Assembly (NCBI GenBank): GCA_021778635.1
Contig: JAJYCD010000012.1
Span: 1 to 55,110, forward strand
DNA from: Actinomycetes bacterium
Lineage (GTDB): Bacteria > Actinomycetota > Actinomycetes > Actinomycetales > Cellulomonadaceae
Length of the DNA stretch: 55,110 bases
Direction of reading: 5' to 3'
The notes under the pieces: model-generated
Told to the model about the DNA's origin: nothing
Databases searched by the model: none
The model's input: only the letters and a program-made list of their open reading frames with translations
Shown here: positions 1 to 8,718 of the stretch, piece after piece
How positions within the stretch are numbered: the stretch's first letter is position 1
Layout: the number at the start of each line of letters is the position of its first letter
Position numbers and translations under genes: made by a program

Positions 1-114
1 GAGCACCTTCGCCAACGTCTCCGGCGCCACCTCACCCGGCCGCGACAACGCCCGCGACACCGTCGAGACCGACACCCCCGCCACCCGCGCCACATCACGC
101 GCACTCACAGCCAC
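1..114 (-). CDS. LacI-family transcriptional regulator, N-terminal fragment
   Basis: Only the first ~38 codons lie in the window; the gene runs off the left edge. The translation carries the classic LacI helix-turn-helix ([19 protein letters not shown], then [15 protein letters not shown]). The start is probably GTG at 114, with GTG at 108 as an alternative; GGGGGTGAG lies just upstream. The family binds palindromic operators through this domain and senses a sugar through a C-terminal periplasmic-binding-like domain, which is not visible here. The gene is divergent from the uronate operon, so it is the likely repressor of that operon; this is inferred from position and from the palindrome at 257-270. 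Confidence 0.85.
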   Translation of the reverse strand, partial: MAVSARDVARVAGVSVSTVSRALSRPGEVAPETLAKVL

Positions 115-437
115 GAGCTCACCCCCGTTGGTGCGGTCATTGATGCGGTCATCGGTGCGATCACAGCGGTGCTCCTGGCCGGCCATGGCCGTCGAGGGCG
201 GTCCATGCCTGTCCGTGGCGGCTGTCGGGCCACGGCAGCGTGGCACCGGCTCAGTATGCAAACGTCTGCACCGAAACGTCAAGGAGTTGTCACCAACCTG
301 TTATCTCGACTGTCGCTGGAGCAGGCCAACACATCAAAGAGCCAGGTCATCGACCATTTCCAGCCAACTGAACGCGGCGGTGATAGCCTCTGATCGATGT
401 TTCAGAGTCGCTCATGCTGTTTCAACGAGGAGACGGA
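115..437. other. Divergent intergenic region between lacI and the uronate operon
   Basis: No gene is seen in these 323 bases. They hold the operator-like palindrome at 257-270, and base composition becomes less GC-rich between about 250 and 420. Possible promoter hexamers are weak: TTGTCA at 287-292 and TTATCT at 301-306 do not pair at a normal spacing. I could not assign a transcription start. Confidence 0.5.
257..270. promoter_or_regulatory. LacI-type operator candidate
   Basis: TGCAAACGTCTGCA is a 14-bp palindrome with one mismatched pair and a central ACGT. Size and form suit LacI-family operators, and it lies between the divergent lacI gene and the uronate operon. Assignment to that regulator is inference. 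Confidence 0.6.
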
Positions 438-494
438 ATGACTGCCGTTCGGCACTCCCGCCGCAAGGCGGCTCACGCCCGGGCCACCTCATGA
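438..494 (+). CDS. Putative 18-aa leader peptide coupled to manD
   Basis: An ATG follows a good ribosome-binding site (GAGGAGA at 427-433) and opens an 18-codon [21 protein letters not shown], rich in Arg, Lys, His and Ala. Its stop overlaps the manD start as ATGA. The manD ATG itself has no Shine-Dalgarno sequence, so manD translation is probably coupled to this ORF. Function is unknown. It may simply deliver ribosomes or act as a regulatory leader. It does not resemble an attenuator peptide dominated by one amino acid, apart from its basic residues. Confidence 0.5.
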   Translation: MTAVRHSRRKAAHARATS

Positions 495-1717
495 CGATCG
501 AGACCGCCGAGGTGGTGGTCACGAGCCCGGGTCGCAACTTCGTCACGCTCCGCCTCACGACGAGCGACGGTGTCGTCGGGCTCGGGGACGCGACCCTCAA
601 CGGTCGCGAGCTCGCCGTGGCCTCCTACCTGCGTGACCACGTCGCGCCGCTGCTGGTGGGACGCGACCCGCACGCGATCGAGGACACCTGGCAGTACCTC
701 TACCGCGGTGCGTACTGGCGTCGTGGGCCGGTCACGATGGCCGCCATCGCCGCAGTCGACATGGCGCTCTGGGACATCAAGGGCAAGGTCGCCGGCCTCC
801 CCGTCTACCAGCTCCTCGGCGGTCGCAGCCGACGCGGGGCCCTCGCCTACGGGCACGCCTCGGGCACGACGGTCGAGGCGCTCATGACCTCGATCCACAA
901 CCATCTCGACGAGGGCTTCCGGGCGATCCGGGTCCAGGCCGGCGTCCCCGGGCTCGGCAAGGTCTACGGCGTCGGGCACGACCAGGCACGCGGGCAGAAG
1001 TACGACTACGAGCCCGCCGGACGCACGGCGGCCCCGGTCGAGGAGACCTGGGACACCGCGGCCTACCTCCGGCACGTGCCGAGCGTCTTCGAGGCCGTGC
1101 GGGCGGAGTTCGGTCCGGAGCTGCCGCTGCTGCACGACGCGCACCATCGGCTCACGCCCAACCAGGCGGCGCAGCTCGGGCGGTCGCTCGAGCCCTACGA
1201 CCTCTTCTGGCTCGAGGACTGCACCCCGGGCGAGAACCAGGAGGGGCTGCGGCGGGTGCGGTCGCAGACCACGACGCCGCTCGCGATCGGCGAGGTCTTC
1301 AACTCGGTCCACGACTACCAGACGCTGATCACCGAGCAGCTGATCGACTTCGTGCGCTCGTCGGTGACGCACGCCGGCGGGATCACGGCGGTGCGCAAGC
1401 TGATGGACTTCGCGGCGGTCTACCAGGTGCGGTCGGGCTTCCACGGCCCGACGGACGTGTCGCCGGTCGGGATGGCCGCGGCGCTGCACCTCGACGTCGC
1501 GATCCACAACTTCGGCATCCAGGAGTACATGCCGCACAGCGCCGAGACGCTCGACGTGTTCCGCTGCGGCTACAGCTTCGTGGACGGTCTCCTCGACCCG
1601 GGGGAGGCACCCGGCCTGGGCGTCGAGCTCGACCTCGAGGCCGCTGCGGCGTTCGAGTACACCCCCGCGTACCTGCCGGTGAACCGGCTGCGCGACGGCA
1701 CGATCCACGACTGGTGA
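491..1717 (+). CDS. manD: Mannonate dehydratase, enolase-superfamily ManD/RspA type
   Basis: This 408-aa protein is the usual length for ManD enzymes of the enolase superfamily, which dehydrate D-mannonate to 2-keto-3-deoxygluconate. The enolase N-terminal capping domain covers about residues 1-115 and the TIM barrel follows. Visible signature residues are the Asp and His of HDAHHR, Glu in [12 protein letters not shown], Glu in AIGEVFNS and His in GFHGPTD, matching the metal-binding and catalytic positions of the family. It is the first large gene of the uronate operon. The family also has low-activity members that use gluconate or have unclear roles (RspA), so the substrate is not certain. 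The start was chosen at ATG 491 because homology begins at [10 protein letters not shown] and it is coupled to the leader ORF. Confidence 0.9.
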   Translation: MTIETAEVVVTSPGRNFVTLRLTTSDGVVGLGDATLNGRELAVASYLRDHVAPLLVGRDPHAIEDTWQYLYRGAYWRRGPVTMAAIAAVDMALWDIKGKVAGLPVYQLLGGRSRRGALAYGHASGTTVEALMTSIHNHLDEGFRAIRVQAGVPGLGKVYGVGHDQARGQKYDYEPAGRTAAPVEETWDTAAYLRHVPSVFEAVRAEFGPELPLLHDAHHRLTPNQAAQLGRSLEPYDLFWLEDCTPGENQEGLRRVRSQTTTPLAIGEVFNSVHDYQTLITEQLIDFVRSSVTHAGGITAVRKLMDFAAVYQVRSGFHGPTDVSPVGMAAALHLDVAIHNFGIQEYMPHSAETLDVFRCGYSFVDGLLDPGEAPGLGVELDLEAAAAFEYTPAYLPVNRLRDGTIHDW

Positions 1718-1726
1718 GGTGACCCG

Positions 1727-3376
1727 ATGACGAGCGAGGCCCGACCGATGCCGGACGACGAGGCCGCGGCTGACGACGTCCGCGCCACCCGAAGCGCCGG
1801 CAGCGGCCCCGACACGGCCGGTGCGCCCGGGGCCCCTGACGGCGTGCCGGACCTGACCGAGGTCGCCCTGGTCCTGAGGCCCGACGACGACGTCGCGATC
1901 ACGACGCGCGACCTCCCTGCGGGGACGCGCCTGCGGACCCCGACGACGCAGCTCGTGCTCCGCGGAGACGTGCCGCGCAGCCACAAGCTCGCGCTCCGGG
2001 ACGTCCCTGCGGGTGAGCCCGTCCACAAGTACGGGCAGTCGATCGGCCGCGCGAGCGTCGACATCCACGCAGGTGACCACGTCCACGCGCACAACCTCGG
2101 GATGGACACGACCGCCCGGACCCACGAGTTCGGCACCGCGCGCACCGTGCTCCCTGCGCCGACCGGACCGGCCCGGACCTTCCAGGGCTACCACCGGGCG
2201 AACGGTCGGGTCGGGACCCGCAACTACGTCGCGGTCCTCACCTCGGTGAACTGCTCGGCGTCGTCCGCCAAGATGATCGCCGACCAGTTCCGTGGCTCGG
2301 CACTCGACGCCTACCCGCACGTGGACGGGGTCATCGCCCTGACCCACCAGAGCGGCTGCGGGTTGGTGCCCGGCAGCGAGGGTGCGAACGCCCTGGTCCG
2401 GACCCTGCGCGGGTACGCGCAGCACCCGAACATCGGTGGCCTGCTGGTCCTGGGGCTCGGCTGCGAGATGGTGCCCGTCCAGTCGCTCGTGGACGGGCTC
2501 GACCTGCCGTCCGACACCCTGGTGACGACCCTGACGATCCAGGACACCGGCGGCGTGCGCGCGACCGTGCGGGCCGGGATCGACCTCATCACCGAGATGC
2601 TCCCGGTGCTCGACGCGCGTCGTCGCGCACCCGCGCCGATCAGCGAGATCGTGCTCGGGCTGAACTGCGGTGGCTCGGACGGCTACTCAGGGATCACCGC
2701 CAACCCGGCGCTCGGTCGCGCGTCCGACCTGCTCGTCGCCGCCGGCGGCACCTCGGTCCTCGCCGAGACCCCGGAGGTCTTCGGTGCCGAGCACCTGCTC
2801 ACGCGACGCGCGGTCTCCGAGGCCGTCGGACGTCGACTGCTGGACCGGCTGGACTGGTGGCAGACCTACGCTGCGGCCGGTGGCGGGACGCTCGACAACA
2901 ACCCGTCGCCGGGGAACAAGGCCGGCGGGCTCACGACGATCCTGGAGAAGTCCCTCGGAGCCGTGGCGAAGGCCGGTCAGGCCGACCTCCAGGCCGTCTA
3001 CGAGTACGCCGAGCCCGTCACCGAGCGTGGCCTCGTCTTCATGGACACGCCGGGATACGACCCGGTCTCGGTGACGGGGATCGTCGCCGGCGGTGCGACG
3101 GTCGTCTGCTTCACGACCGGCCGGGGCTCGGTGTTCGGGTGCCGTCCGACGCCGTCGATCAAGCTCGCGACGAACACCGAGATGTTCGAGCGGATGTCCG
3201 AGGACATGGACATCAACTGCGGACGGATCGTGGACGGGACGGCCGGCCTCGGCGAGGTCGGCGACGAGATCTTCGAGCGGATCATCGCCGTCGCCTCGGG
3301 CGAGCCGACCGTGAGCGAGGGTCTCGACATCGGCCAGGAGGAGTTCGTCCCCTGGCAGCTCGGCACCGTCACGTGA
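1727..3376 (+). CDS. uxaA: Altronate dehydratase family protein (UxaA)
   Basis: This 549-aa protein resembles full-length UxaA, which dehydrates D-altronate to 2-keto-3-deoxygluconate in galacturonate breakdown. An N-terminal SAF domain lies at about residues 45-120. The catalytic part follows, with NRVGTRNYVAVL-like sequence, CSASSAKMIADQF, and DNNPSPGNKAGGLTTILEKSLGA. It is longer than usual at the N-terminus because of a ~40-residue acidic, Ala/Gly/Asp-rich extension (MPDDEAAADDVRATRSAG), so ATG 1748 or a later start is possible. GAGGTGACCCG precedes ATG 1727. The gene lies 9 bases after manD, inside the operon. Confidence 0.9.
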   Translation: MTSEARPMPDDEAAADDVRATRSAGSGPDTAGAPGAPDGVPDLTEVALVLRPDDDVAITTRDLPAGTRLRTPTTQLVLRGDVPRSHKLALRDVPAGEPVHKYGQSIGRASVDIHAGDHVHAHNLGMDTTARTHEFGTARTVLPAPTGPARTFQGYHRANGRVGTRNYVAVLTSVNCSASSAKMIADQFRGSALDAYPHVDGVIALTHQSGCGLVPGSEGANALVRTLRGYAQHPNIGGLLVLGLGCEMVPVQSLVDGLDLPSDTLVTTLTIQDTGGVRATVRAGIDLITEMLPVLDARRRAPAPISEIVLGLNCGGSDGYSGITANPALGRASDLLVAAGGTSVLAETPEVFGAEHLLTRRAVSEAVGRRLLDRLDWWQTYAAAGGGTLDNNPSPGNKAGGLTTILEKSLGAVAKAGQADLQAVYEYAEPVTERGLVFMDTPGYDPVSVTGIVAGGATVVCFTTGRGSVFGCRPTPSIKLATNTEMFERMSEDMDINCGRIVDGTAGLGEVGDEIFERIIAVASGEPTVSEGLDIGQEEFVPWQLGTVT

Positions 3377-3402
3377 CCACCTCGACCGACCTGCACCTCT
3401 GA
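3373..3402 (+). CDS. Possible 9-codon ORF between uxaA and uxaC
   Basis: A GTG overlaps the uxaA stop as GTGA and reads VTTSTDLHL before TGA. It could reinitiate ribosomes leaving uxaA. It is too short for a composition test and may be chance; uxaC has its own upstream purine run (CGAGAAGACGGGA). Confidence 0.15.
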   Translation: MTTSTDLHL

Positions 3403-3438
3403 CACGCACACCCCCACACTCGCGAGAAGACGGGAACA

Positions 3439-4860
3439 ATGCCGAGCCAACCCGCTCCGCTCACCATCCACCCCGACCGCCTGCTGCCCGTCGATCCCGG
3501 TGTACGGAACATCGCCCGACGTCTGTACGAGGCAGTGCGCGACCTGCCGATCGTGTCCCCGCACGGGCACGTCGACCCGCAGATGCTGGTCGACGACGTC
3601 CCGTTCCGCGACCCGGCACACCTGTTCGTCACGCCGGACCACTACGTCACGCGCCTGCTGCACGCGTCGGGAGTCCCGCTCGAGGACCTGGGCGTCGGGC
3701 AGGGGCCGCTCTCCGAGGCGGCGGCACGCGAGGCCTGGCGACTGCTGTGCTCGCACTGGGAGGTCTTCCGTGGGACGCCGGTGCGGTACTGGCTCGAGTC
3801 GGAGCTGGTCGAGATCTTCGACGTCACCGTGCGCCCGTCGGCGGCCACGGCCGACCTGCTGTACGACCACATCGCGGAACGGCTCGCGACGGACGCGTAC
3901 CGTCCGCGGGCGCTCTTCGACCGCTTCAAGATCTCGGTGCTCGCCACGACCGACGACCCGTGCGACGACCTCTCGGCGCACGCGACGCTCGCCGCCGACC
4001 CGTCGTGGACCGGTCGGGTGATCCCGACCTTCCGACCCGACCGCTATCTCGAGGTCGTCGAGCCGGGCTGGGCGAGTGCGGTTGCCCAGCTCGGTGAGGT
4101 CGCAGGCACGGACACCGCCACCTACGCCGGCTGGGTCACCGCGATGGAGACCCGCCGCCGGTACTTCATCGAGCGCGGCGCGCGGTCGGCCGACCACGGG
4201 CACCAGGACGCGGGCACCGAACCGCTCGGCCCCGGGGAGGCGGAGCGGCTCTACCGCAAGGCTCTGACCAGCGATGTCACCCCGACCGAGGCCGTGGCGC
4301 TCCGTAGGCACATGGTGCTCGAGATGGCGCGGATGTCCACCGAGGACGGCCTGACGATGACGCTCCACACGGGCGTCCTGCGGGGGCACCACCGGCCCTC
4401 GAAGGAGAGGTTCGGCCCTGACACTGGCCACGACATCCCGGTGCGGGACAGCTTCACCGAGCCGCTGCGTCCGCTGCTCGAGCGGTACGGCACGCACCCG
4501 AACCTCCGCCTCGTGCTCTTCACCCTCGACGAGACCGCGTTCTCGCGCGAGCTCGCGCCGCTCGCGGGCTTCTACCCGGCGGTGTACCTCGGGGTGCCGT
4601 GGTGGTTCCTCGATGCGCCCGAGTCGATCCGGCGCTGGCGCTCGGCGATCACCGAGACGGTGGGGTTCTCCCGGACGGCCGGCTTCGTCGACGACACGCG
4701 TGCGTTCTGCTCGATCCCGGCCCGCCACGACATGTCCCGGCGCCTCGACAGCGGGTTCCTCGCCCAGCTCGTCGCCGAGCACCGGCTCGACGAGGACGAG
4801 GCCGTCGAGACCGCGCTGGACCTCGTCGTCGGTCGCACGCAGCAGGTGTTCCAGCTGTGA
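3439..4860 (+). CDS. uxaC: Glucuronate isomerase (uronate isomerase)
   Basis: At 473 aa it matches the UxaC family (amidohydrolase superfamily), which converts D-glucuronate to D-fructuronate and D-galacturonate to D-tagaturonate. The metal-binding start of the barrel is visible as SPHGHVDPQML near residue 40. Further family sequence includes FDRFKISVLATTDDPCDDL, MTLHTGVLRGHH and GVPWWFLDAPESIRRWR. It supplies both branches of the pathway, the mannonate branch (UxuB, then UxuA/ManD) and the altronate branch (UxaA). Its stop overlaps the uxuB start by 3 bases. Confidence 0.95.
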   Translation: MPSQPAPLTIHPDRLLPVDPGVRNIARRLYEAVRDLPIVSPHGHVDPQMLVDDVPFRDPAHLFVTPDHYVTRLLHASGVPLEDLGVGQGPLSEAAAREAWRLLCSHWEVFRGTPVRYWLESELVEIFDVTVRPSAATADLLYDHIAERLATDAYRPRALFDRFKISVLATTDDPCDDLSAHATLAADPSWTGRVIPTFRPDRYLEVVEPGWASAVAQLGEVAGTDTATYAGWVTAMETRRRYFIERGARSADHGHQDAGTEPLGPGEAERLYRKALTSDVTPTEAVALRRHMVLEMARMSTEDGLTMTLHTGVLRGHHRPSKERFGPDTGHDIPVRDSFTEPLRPLLERYGTHPNLRLVLFTLDETAFSRELAPLAGFYPAVYLGVPWWFLDAPESIRRWRSAITETVGFSRTAGFVDDTRAFCSIPARHDMSRRLDSGFLAQLVAEHRLDEDEAVETALDLVVGRTQQVFQL

Positions 4861-6248
4861 CCGGCCTCGTCCGCACCGCCGCGGCGCCGCCGGTCCGCCA
4901 CGTGCACCTCGGTCTCGGCAACTTCTTCCGAGCCCACCAGGCGTGGTACAGCGCGCATGCGGGCGATGGTACGGATTGGGGCATCGCGGCCTTCACGGGG
5001 CGCTCGCCCGAGCTCGCGCGGCTGCTCTCGGCGCAGGACGGCCTCTACACGCTGGTGACACGCGCCGGTGACGGCGACCGGTTCGAGGTCGTGCCGACCA
5101 TCGCGCGGGCCCATGCCGCCGACGACCACGGCGCGTGGCTCGGCTACCTCGCCTCCCCGGACGTGCGCGTGGTGACCACGACGGTCACCGAGGCGGGCTA
5201 CGTGCGGACGGCGGCCGGTGGCCTCGACACCTCGCGCGCCGAGGTGCTCGCGGACGTCGAGACGCTGCGCGCGGACCCCACGGCCTTGGTCCGCACGGCT
5301 CCCGCCAAGCTGGTCGCGGGTCTCGCGGCGCGTCGTCGCGCCGGGGCTGGATCGCTCACCGTGGTGCCGTGCGACAACCTTCCGGAGAACGGCACCGCGG
5401 TCGCGCTGGTGATCCACGAGCTGGCGGACCTGGTCGACCCGGACCTCGCCGCGTGGATCGCGGACACGGTCGGCTTCGCGACCACGATGGTGGACCGGAT
5501 CACGCCGGAACCCACCGCCGAGGACGTCGCCACCGTCGCCGACCGGACCGGCGTCCACGACGGTGCGCCTGTCGTGACCGAGCCGTTCACGGAATGGGTG
5601 ATCAGCGGCAGGTTCGCCGCCGGCCGCCCTCGGTGGGAGGACGCCGGGGCGACCTTCACCGACGACGTCGCACCCTTCGAGGAGCGCAAGCTCTGGCTGC
5701 TCAACGGGGCGCACTCGATGCTCGCGTACGCCGGGTCGTTGCGAGGTCACGTGACCGTGGCCGACGCGATGAGGGACGAGACGTGCCGCGGCTGGCTCGA
5801 GGAGTGGTGGGACGCGGCTGCCGCGCACCTGACGCTGCCCACGAGCGACCTCGCCGCGTACCGGTCGGCGCTGGCCGAGCGGTTCGCGAACCCGCGCATG
5901 CAGCACCGGTTGGACCAGATCGCGTTCGACGGCTCGCAGAAGCTGCCGATCCGCACCTTGCCGACCTTGCGTCGGGAGATCGCCGCCGGACGGATCCCGC
6001 CGGGTGCCACCCGACCCGTCGCGGCCTGGATCTGCCACCTGCGCGGACTCGGCGCCCGGGTGACCGACGCGCGCGCAGAGGCGTTCGTCCCGCTCGCGAG
6101 CGGCCCGCTCGCGCAGGCGGTGCCCCGCGTGCTCGACGCCCTCGACCCCGCGCTGGCCGCCGACGACGCCGTGGTCGCCGCGGTGCTCGACCAGGCCCGC
6201 GAGCTCGAACGGGCGGGGACCTCACGGTTGGTCGCGCCCGCGCGCTGA
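4857..6248 (+). CDS. uxuB: Mannitol dehydrogenase-family oxidoreductase, probable fructuronate reductase
   Basis: This 463-aa protein belongs to the polyol-specific long-chain dehydrogenase family. Evidence is the N-terminal nucleotide-binding stretch [25 protein letters not shown], and the catalytic motif [10 protein letters not shown] (K-x5-N-x2-H). The GTG start at 4857 overlaps the uxaC stop (GTGA), indicating translational coupling. In this context it most likely reduces D-fructuronate to D-mannonate with NAD(P)H. No separate tagaturonate reductase (UxaB) is present although uxaA is, so the enzyme may serve both keto-uronates; that is inference. Confidence 0.85.
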   Translation: MTGLVRTAAAPPVRHVHLGLGNFFRAHQAWYSAHAGDGTDWGIAAFTGRSPELARLLSAQDGLYTLVTRAGDGDRFEVVPTIARAHAADDHGAWLGYLASPDVRVVTTTVTEAGYVRTAAGGLDTSRAEVLADVETLRADPTALVRTAPAKLVAGLAARRRAGAGSLTVVPCDNLPENGTAVALVIHELADLVDPDLAAWIADTVGFATTMVDRITPEPTAEDVATVADRTGVHDGAPVVTEPFTEWVISGRFAAGRPRWEDAGATFTDDVAPFEERKLWLLNGAHSMLAYAGSLRGHVTVADAMRDETCRGWLEEWWDAAAAHLTLPTSDLAAYRSALAERFANPRMQHRLDQIAFDGSQKLPIRTLPTLRREIAAGRIPPGATRPVAAWICHLRGLGARVTDARAEAFVPLASGPLAQAVPRVLDALDPALAADDAVVAAVLDQARELERAGTSRLVAPAR

Positions 6249-6265
6249 CGGCGCTCGCCGAGGTG

Positions 6266-6355
6266 CACGGCGTCCACCCACACGGTGTCCACCCACACGG
6301 CGTCCACCCACACGGCGTCCACCCACACGGTGTCCACGCATACGGTGTCCACCCA
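6266..6355. repeat. 15-bp tandem repeat, six copies, between uxuB and uxuA
   Basis: Six consecutive 15-bp units follow the consensus CACGGYGTCCACCCA with few mismatches. They stay open in the uxuA frame and would read His-Gly-Val-His-Pro repeatedly. A GTG at 6263 could in principle start such a His-rich UxuA extension, but it lacks a good ribosome-binding site. The real uxuA start at 6380 has a strong one. The array is therefore probably untranslated spacer. Confidence 0.9.
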
Positions 6356-6379
6356 GAGCCACAGGACGAGGAGACGGAC

Positions 6380-7555
6380 ATGGAGCACACCTGGCGATGG
6401 TTCGGTCCCGCGGACCCCGTCACGTTGGCGGACATCCGCCAGACCGGCGCGACGGGCGTCGTCACGGCCCTGCACGAGATCCCCAACGGTGAGGTCTGGC
6501 CCGAGGCCGCGATCGCCGTGCGGCGACGGCTGATCGAGGACGCCGGGCTGACCTGGTCGGTGGTCGAGAGCGTGCCCGTGCACGAGGACATCAAGACGGG
6601 CGGCCCGGACCGCGACCGCTGGATCGCGTCGTACCAGCAGACCCTCCGGAACCTGTCGGCCCAGGGCATCGACGTCGTCTGCTACAACTTCATGCCCGTC
6701 CTCGACTGGACGCGCACCGACCTGCGCCACGTGCTCCCGGACGGGCGCTGGGCGCTGCGGTTCGACCAGGAGGCCTTCGCGGCCTTCGACCTGGTCGTCC
6801 TGGCGCGCGAGGGTGCGGCGGCCGACTACACCGCGGAGGAGGTCGAGGCGGCGCGCGCGTACGCGGAGCGCCTCACGACGGCCGAGCGTGACCTGCTGGT
6901 CCGCACGATCATCGCCGGGCTCCCGGGTTCGGAGGAGGCGTACACCCTGGACACGCTCCGGTCGCGACTGACCCTGTACCGAGACGTCGATGCCACGCGG
7001 CTGCGCGAGAACCTCGGGTACTTCCTCCGTGCGGTCGTGCCGGTCGCCGAGGAGGTCGGGGTCCGTCTGGCGATCCACCCGGACGACCCGCCGCGCCCGA
7101 TCCTCGGGCTGCCGCGCGTCGTGTCGACCGAGGCGGATGCGCAGTGGCTGCTCGACGCCGCGCCGAGCGTGGCCAACGGTCTGACCTTCTGCACCGGCTC
7201 GTACGGTGTGCGCGCGGACAACGACCTCGTCGCGATGGCGACCCGGTTCGCCTCGCGGATCTACTTCGCGCACCTGCGGTCGACCGAGCGCGAGGCGAAC
7301 CCGCTCAGCTTCCACGAGGCTGACCACGCGGGCGGCGACGTCGACATGGTCGCAGTCGTCTCCGCGCTCGTCACCGAGGAGCGCCGTCGGAGCCGTGAGG
7401 GCGGTCCGAGGATCCCGCTCCGGCCGGACCACGGGCACCAGATGCTCGACGACCAGGGTCGCCAGACCAACCCCGGGTACTCCCTGATCGGACGCCTCAC
7501 CGGACTCGCGGTGCTCCGGGGCATCGAGGTCGCCGTCAACCGCCTGCTGCCGTGA
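6380..7555 (+). CDS. uxuA: Mannonate dehydratase, UxuA (TIM-barrel) type
   Basis: This 391-aa protein matches UxuA, the xylose-isomerase-like barrel enzyme that dehydrates D-mannonate to 2-keto-3-deoxygluconate. Family sequence includes the start [38 protein letters not shown], then [41 protein letters not shown] and [13 protein letters not shown]. The last holds metal-binding Asp/His residues. ATG 6380 follows ACGAGGAGACGGA, a strong ribosome-binding context. It is the last gene of the operon. Its 3' end overlaps the convergent Fic gene by 20 bases. ManD, upstream in the same operon, is unrelated in sequence but can catalyse the same reaction. Confidence 0.95.
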   Translation: MEHTWRWFGPADPVTLADIRQTGATGVVTALHEIPNGEVWPEAAIAVRRRLIEDAGLTWSVVESVPVHEDIKTGGPDRDRWIASYQQTLRNLSAQGIDVVCYNFMPVLDWTRTDLRHVLPDGRWALRFDQEAFAAFDLVVLAREGAAADYTAEEVEAARAYAERLTTAERDLLVRTIIAGLPGSEEAYTLDTLRSRLTLYRDVDATRLRENLGYFLRAVVPVAEEVGVRLAIHPDDPPRPILGLPRVVSTEADAQWLLDAAPSVANGLTFCTGSYGVRADNDLVAMATRFASRIYFAHLRSTEREANPLSFHEADHAGGDVDMVAVVSALVTEERRRSREGGPRIPLRPDHGHQMLDDQGRQTNPGYSLIGRLTGLAVLRGIEVAVNRLLP

Positions 7556-8579
7556 CCCCCGAGGCGCGAACGTACCGGGCGGCCAGGTAGTCGTCGACCC
7601 AGGCCGGGCAGCTGCGCCAGTGCCCGTCGTCCCCGCGCGCTGCCCGCAGGCGACCGCGTTGCGCCGCGTTGCGGAGCGCGATCCTGCTGACGCCCGGGCG
7701 TTCGAGCTCGGTGATCCCGACCAGGGTCGTGGCCGATCCCTGCGCGGCGGCCTCGATCCGGGAGGTGTTGTCGAGGATGCTGCGGGCGAACAGCTCGGCG
7801 AGGCTGCCGTGGTCGCCGGTGTCGGCCTGGCGCAGCGCACGCGTGTAGCGCGTCCGGTCGCGCGCCGCGACGATCGCCGGGGCGTGGCCGTTCCGGACCA
7901 GGACGAGGTTGACGAGGAGCCGACCGACCCGACCGTTCCCGTCGACGAAGGGGTGGATCTGCTCGAACCGGGCGTGGGCGACGGCGACGTGGTCGATCAG
8001 GGCGGTCGTCGTGGTCGGGGCCGCGTTGACGAGGTCGAGCCAGTCGCGCAGCCGACCCTCGACCGTCGTGAAGGACGGCGAGCGCAGCCAGCCGGCGAAC
8101 GGTCGGACGTCGCGTGCCCGCAACGTCCCGGGGACGGCGTCGAGGGCGACGTCGTGCGCGCCCGCGACGTCCCAGGCGGGCCGCAGCGCGAGGCGGTGCA
8201 GCTGACGCACCTCGGCGAGGCTCACCGGCTCGGCGGGTGAGCCGCCGGCAGTCCCGCAAGCCTGGGTGTAGACCCATCGAGCCGCCTCGGCGTAGCCGGT
8301 CACCTCCAGGTAGTCGGCCAGGAGGTGGTCACCGACGGCTCGGCGGTTGATCAGAAGTTCCTCGACCTCGTGCCGAGACACCGGGTTCCCGGCCAGGGCG
8401 GTGGACGCGCGGGCCTCCTGGAGCCCGATCTCGGTCCACGCAGTGGGAACGTCGCGGGGTGTCCACAGCTCCCCGATTGTGGCCTTGACCTGCATGATCG
8501 CCGCGTCGAGCCGGGTGCGGACGGCATCGGGCCGATTCTCCGGAAGAATCGGAGACGCCATGTTGCTGCGTTGTGGCAC
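7536..8579 (-). CDS. Fic family protein (putative AMPylase)
   Basis: This 347-aa protein has a complete Fic core, [12 protein letters not shown], at about residues 205-216. Fic enzymes transfer AMP or related groups from nucleotides to hydroxyl groups on target proteins. An N-terminal helical region carries [14 protein letters not shown], which aligns with the inhibitory motif (S/T)xxxE(G/N), but the glutamate position is alanine. The C-terminus looks like a small winged-helix domain ([28 protein letters not shown]). Start GTG 8579 or ATG 8561. TCTAAT on the minus strand (8590-8585) could be a close -10 box. It is convergent with uxuA and overlaps it by 20 bases. Confidence 0.9.
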   Translation of the reverse strand: MPQRSNMASPILPENRPDAVRTRLDAAIMQVKATIGELWTPRDVPTAWTEIGLQEARASTALAGNPVSRHEVEELLINRRAVGDHLLADYLEVTGYAEAARWVYTQACGTAGGSPAEPVSLAEVRQLHRLALRPAWDVAGAHDVALDAVPGTLRARDVRPFAGWLRSPSFTTVEGRLRDWLDLVNAAPTTTTALIDHVAVAHARFEQIHPFVDGNGRVGRLLVNLVLVRNGHAPAIVAARDRTRYTRALRQADTGDHGSLAELFARSILDNTSRIEAAAQGSATTLVGITELERPGVSRIALRNAAQRGRLRAARGDDGHWRSCPAWVDDYLAARYVRASGVTAAGG

Positions 8580-8642
8580 ATCTGATTAGAGCACAGCAGA
8601 GTCTTGTCGGCCGACCTGAGGTCTGCGCGAGTTGCTGCGTTG
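8562..8642. repeat. 12-bp direct repeats around the fic promoter
   Basis: GTTGCTGCGTTG occurs at 8562-8573 and again at 8631-8642. Between them lie a -10-like TCTAAT (minus strand, 8590-8585) and the near-palindrome GACCTGAGGTC at 8613-8623. They could be binding sites for a regulator of fic. Confidence 0.45.
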
Positions 8643-8718
8643 ACCTCAGATCCTACCGAGCGCAGCACAAAGCCACGGGCGAAACTTCCGAAGAACCTGC
8701 GGTGCGGCCCTGGTCGGG

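Noticed and set aside
128..490. N-terminal extension of ManD from the long open frame starting at 128
   Set aside because: The extra residues are not ManD-like, the stretch contains the operator, and homology begins at the ATG 491.
473..2425. 650-codon open frame on the minus strand across manD and uxaA
   Set aside because: Composition is that of antisense to GC-rich coding sequence (Arg/Val/Gly/His-rich, no domain), and both opposite-strand genes are clear homologues.
6263..6379. UxuA starting at GTG 6263 with six HGVHP repeats
   Set aside because: No good ribosome-binding site before 6263, whereas ATG 6380 has one and matches the family N-terminus.
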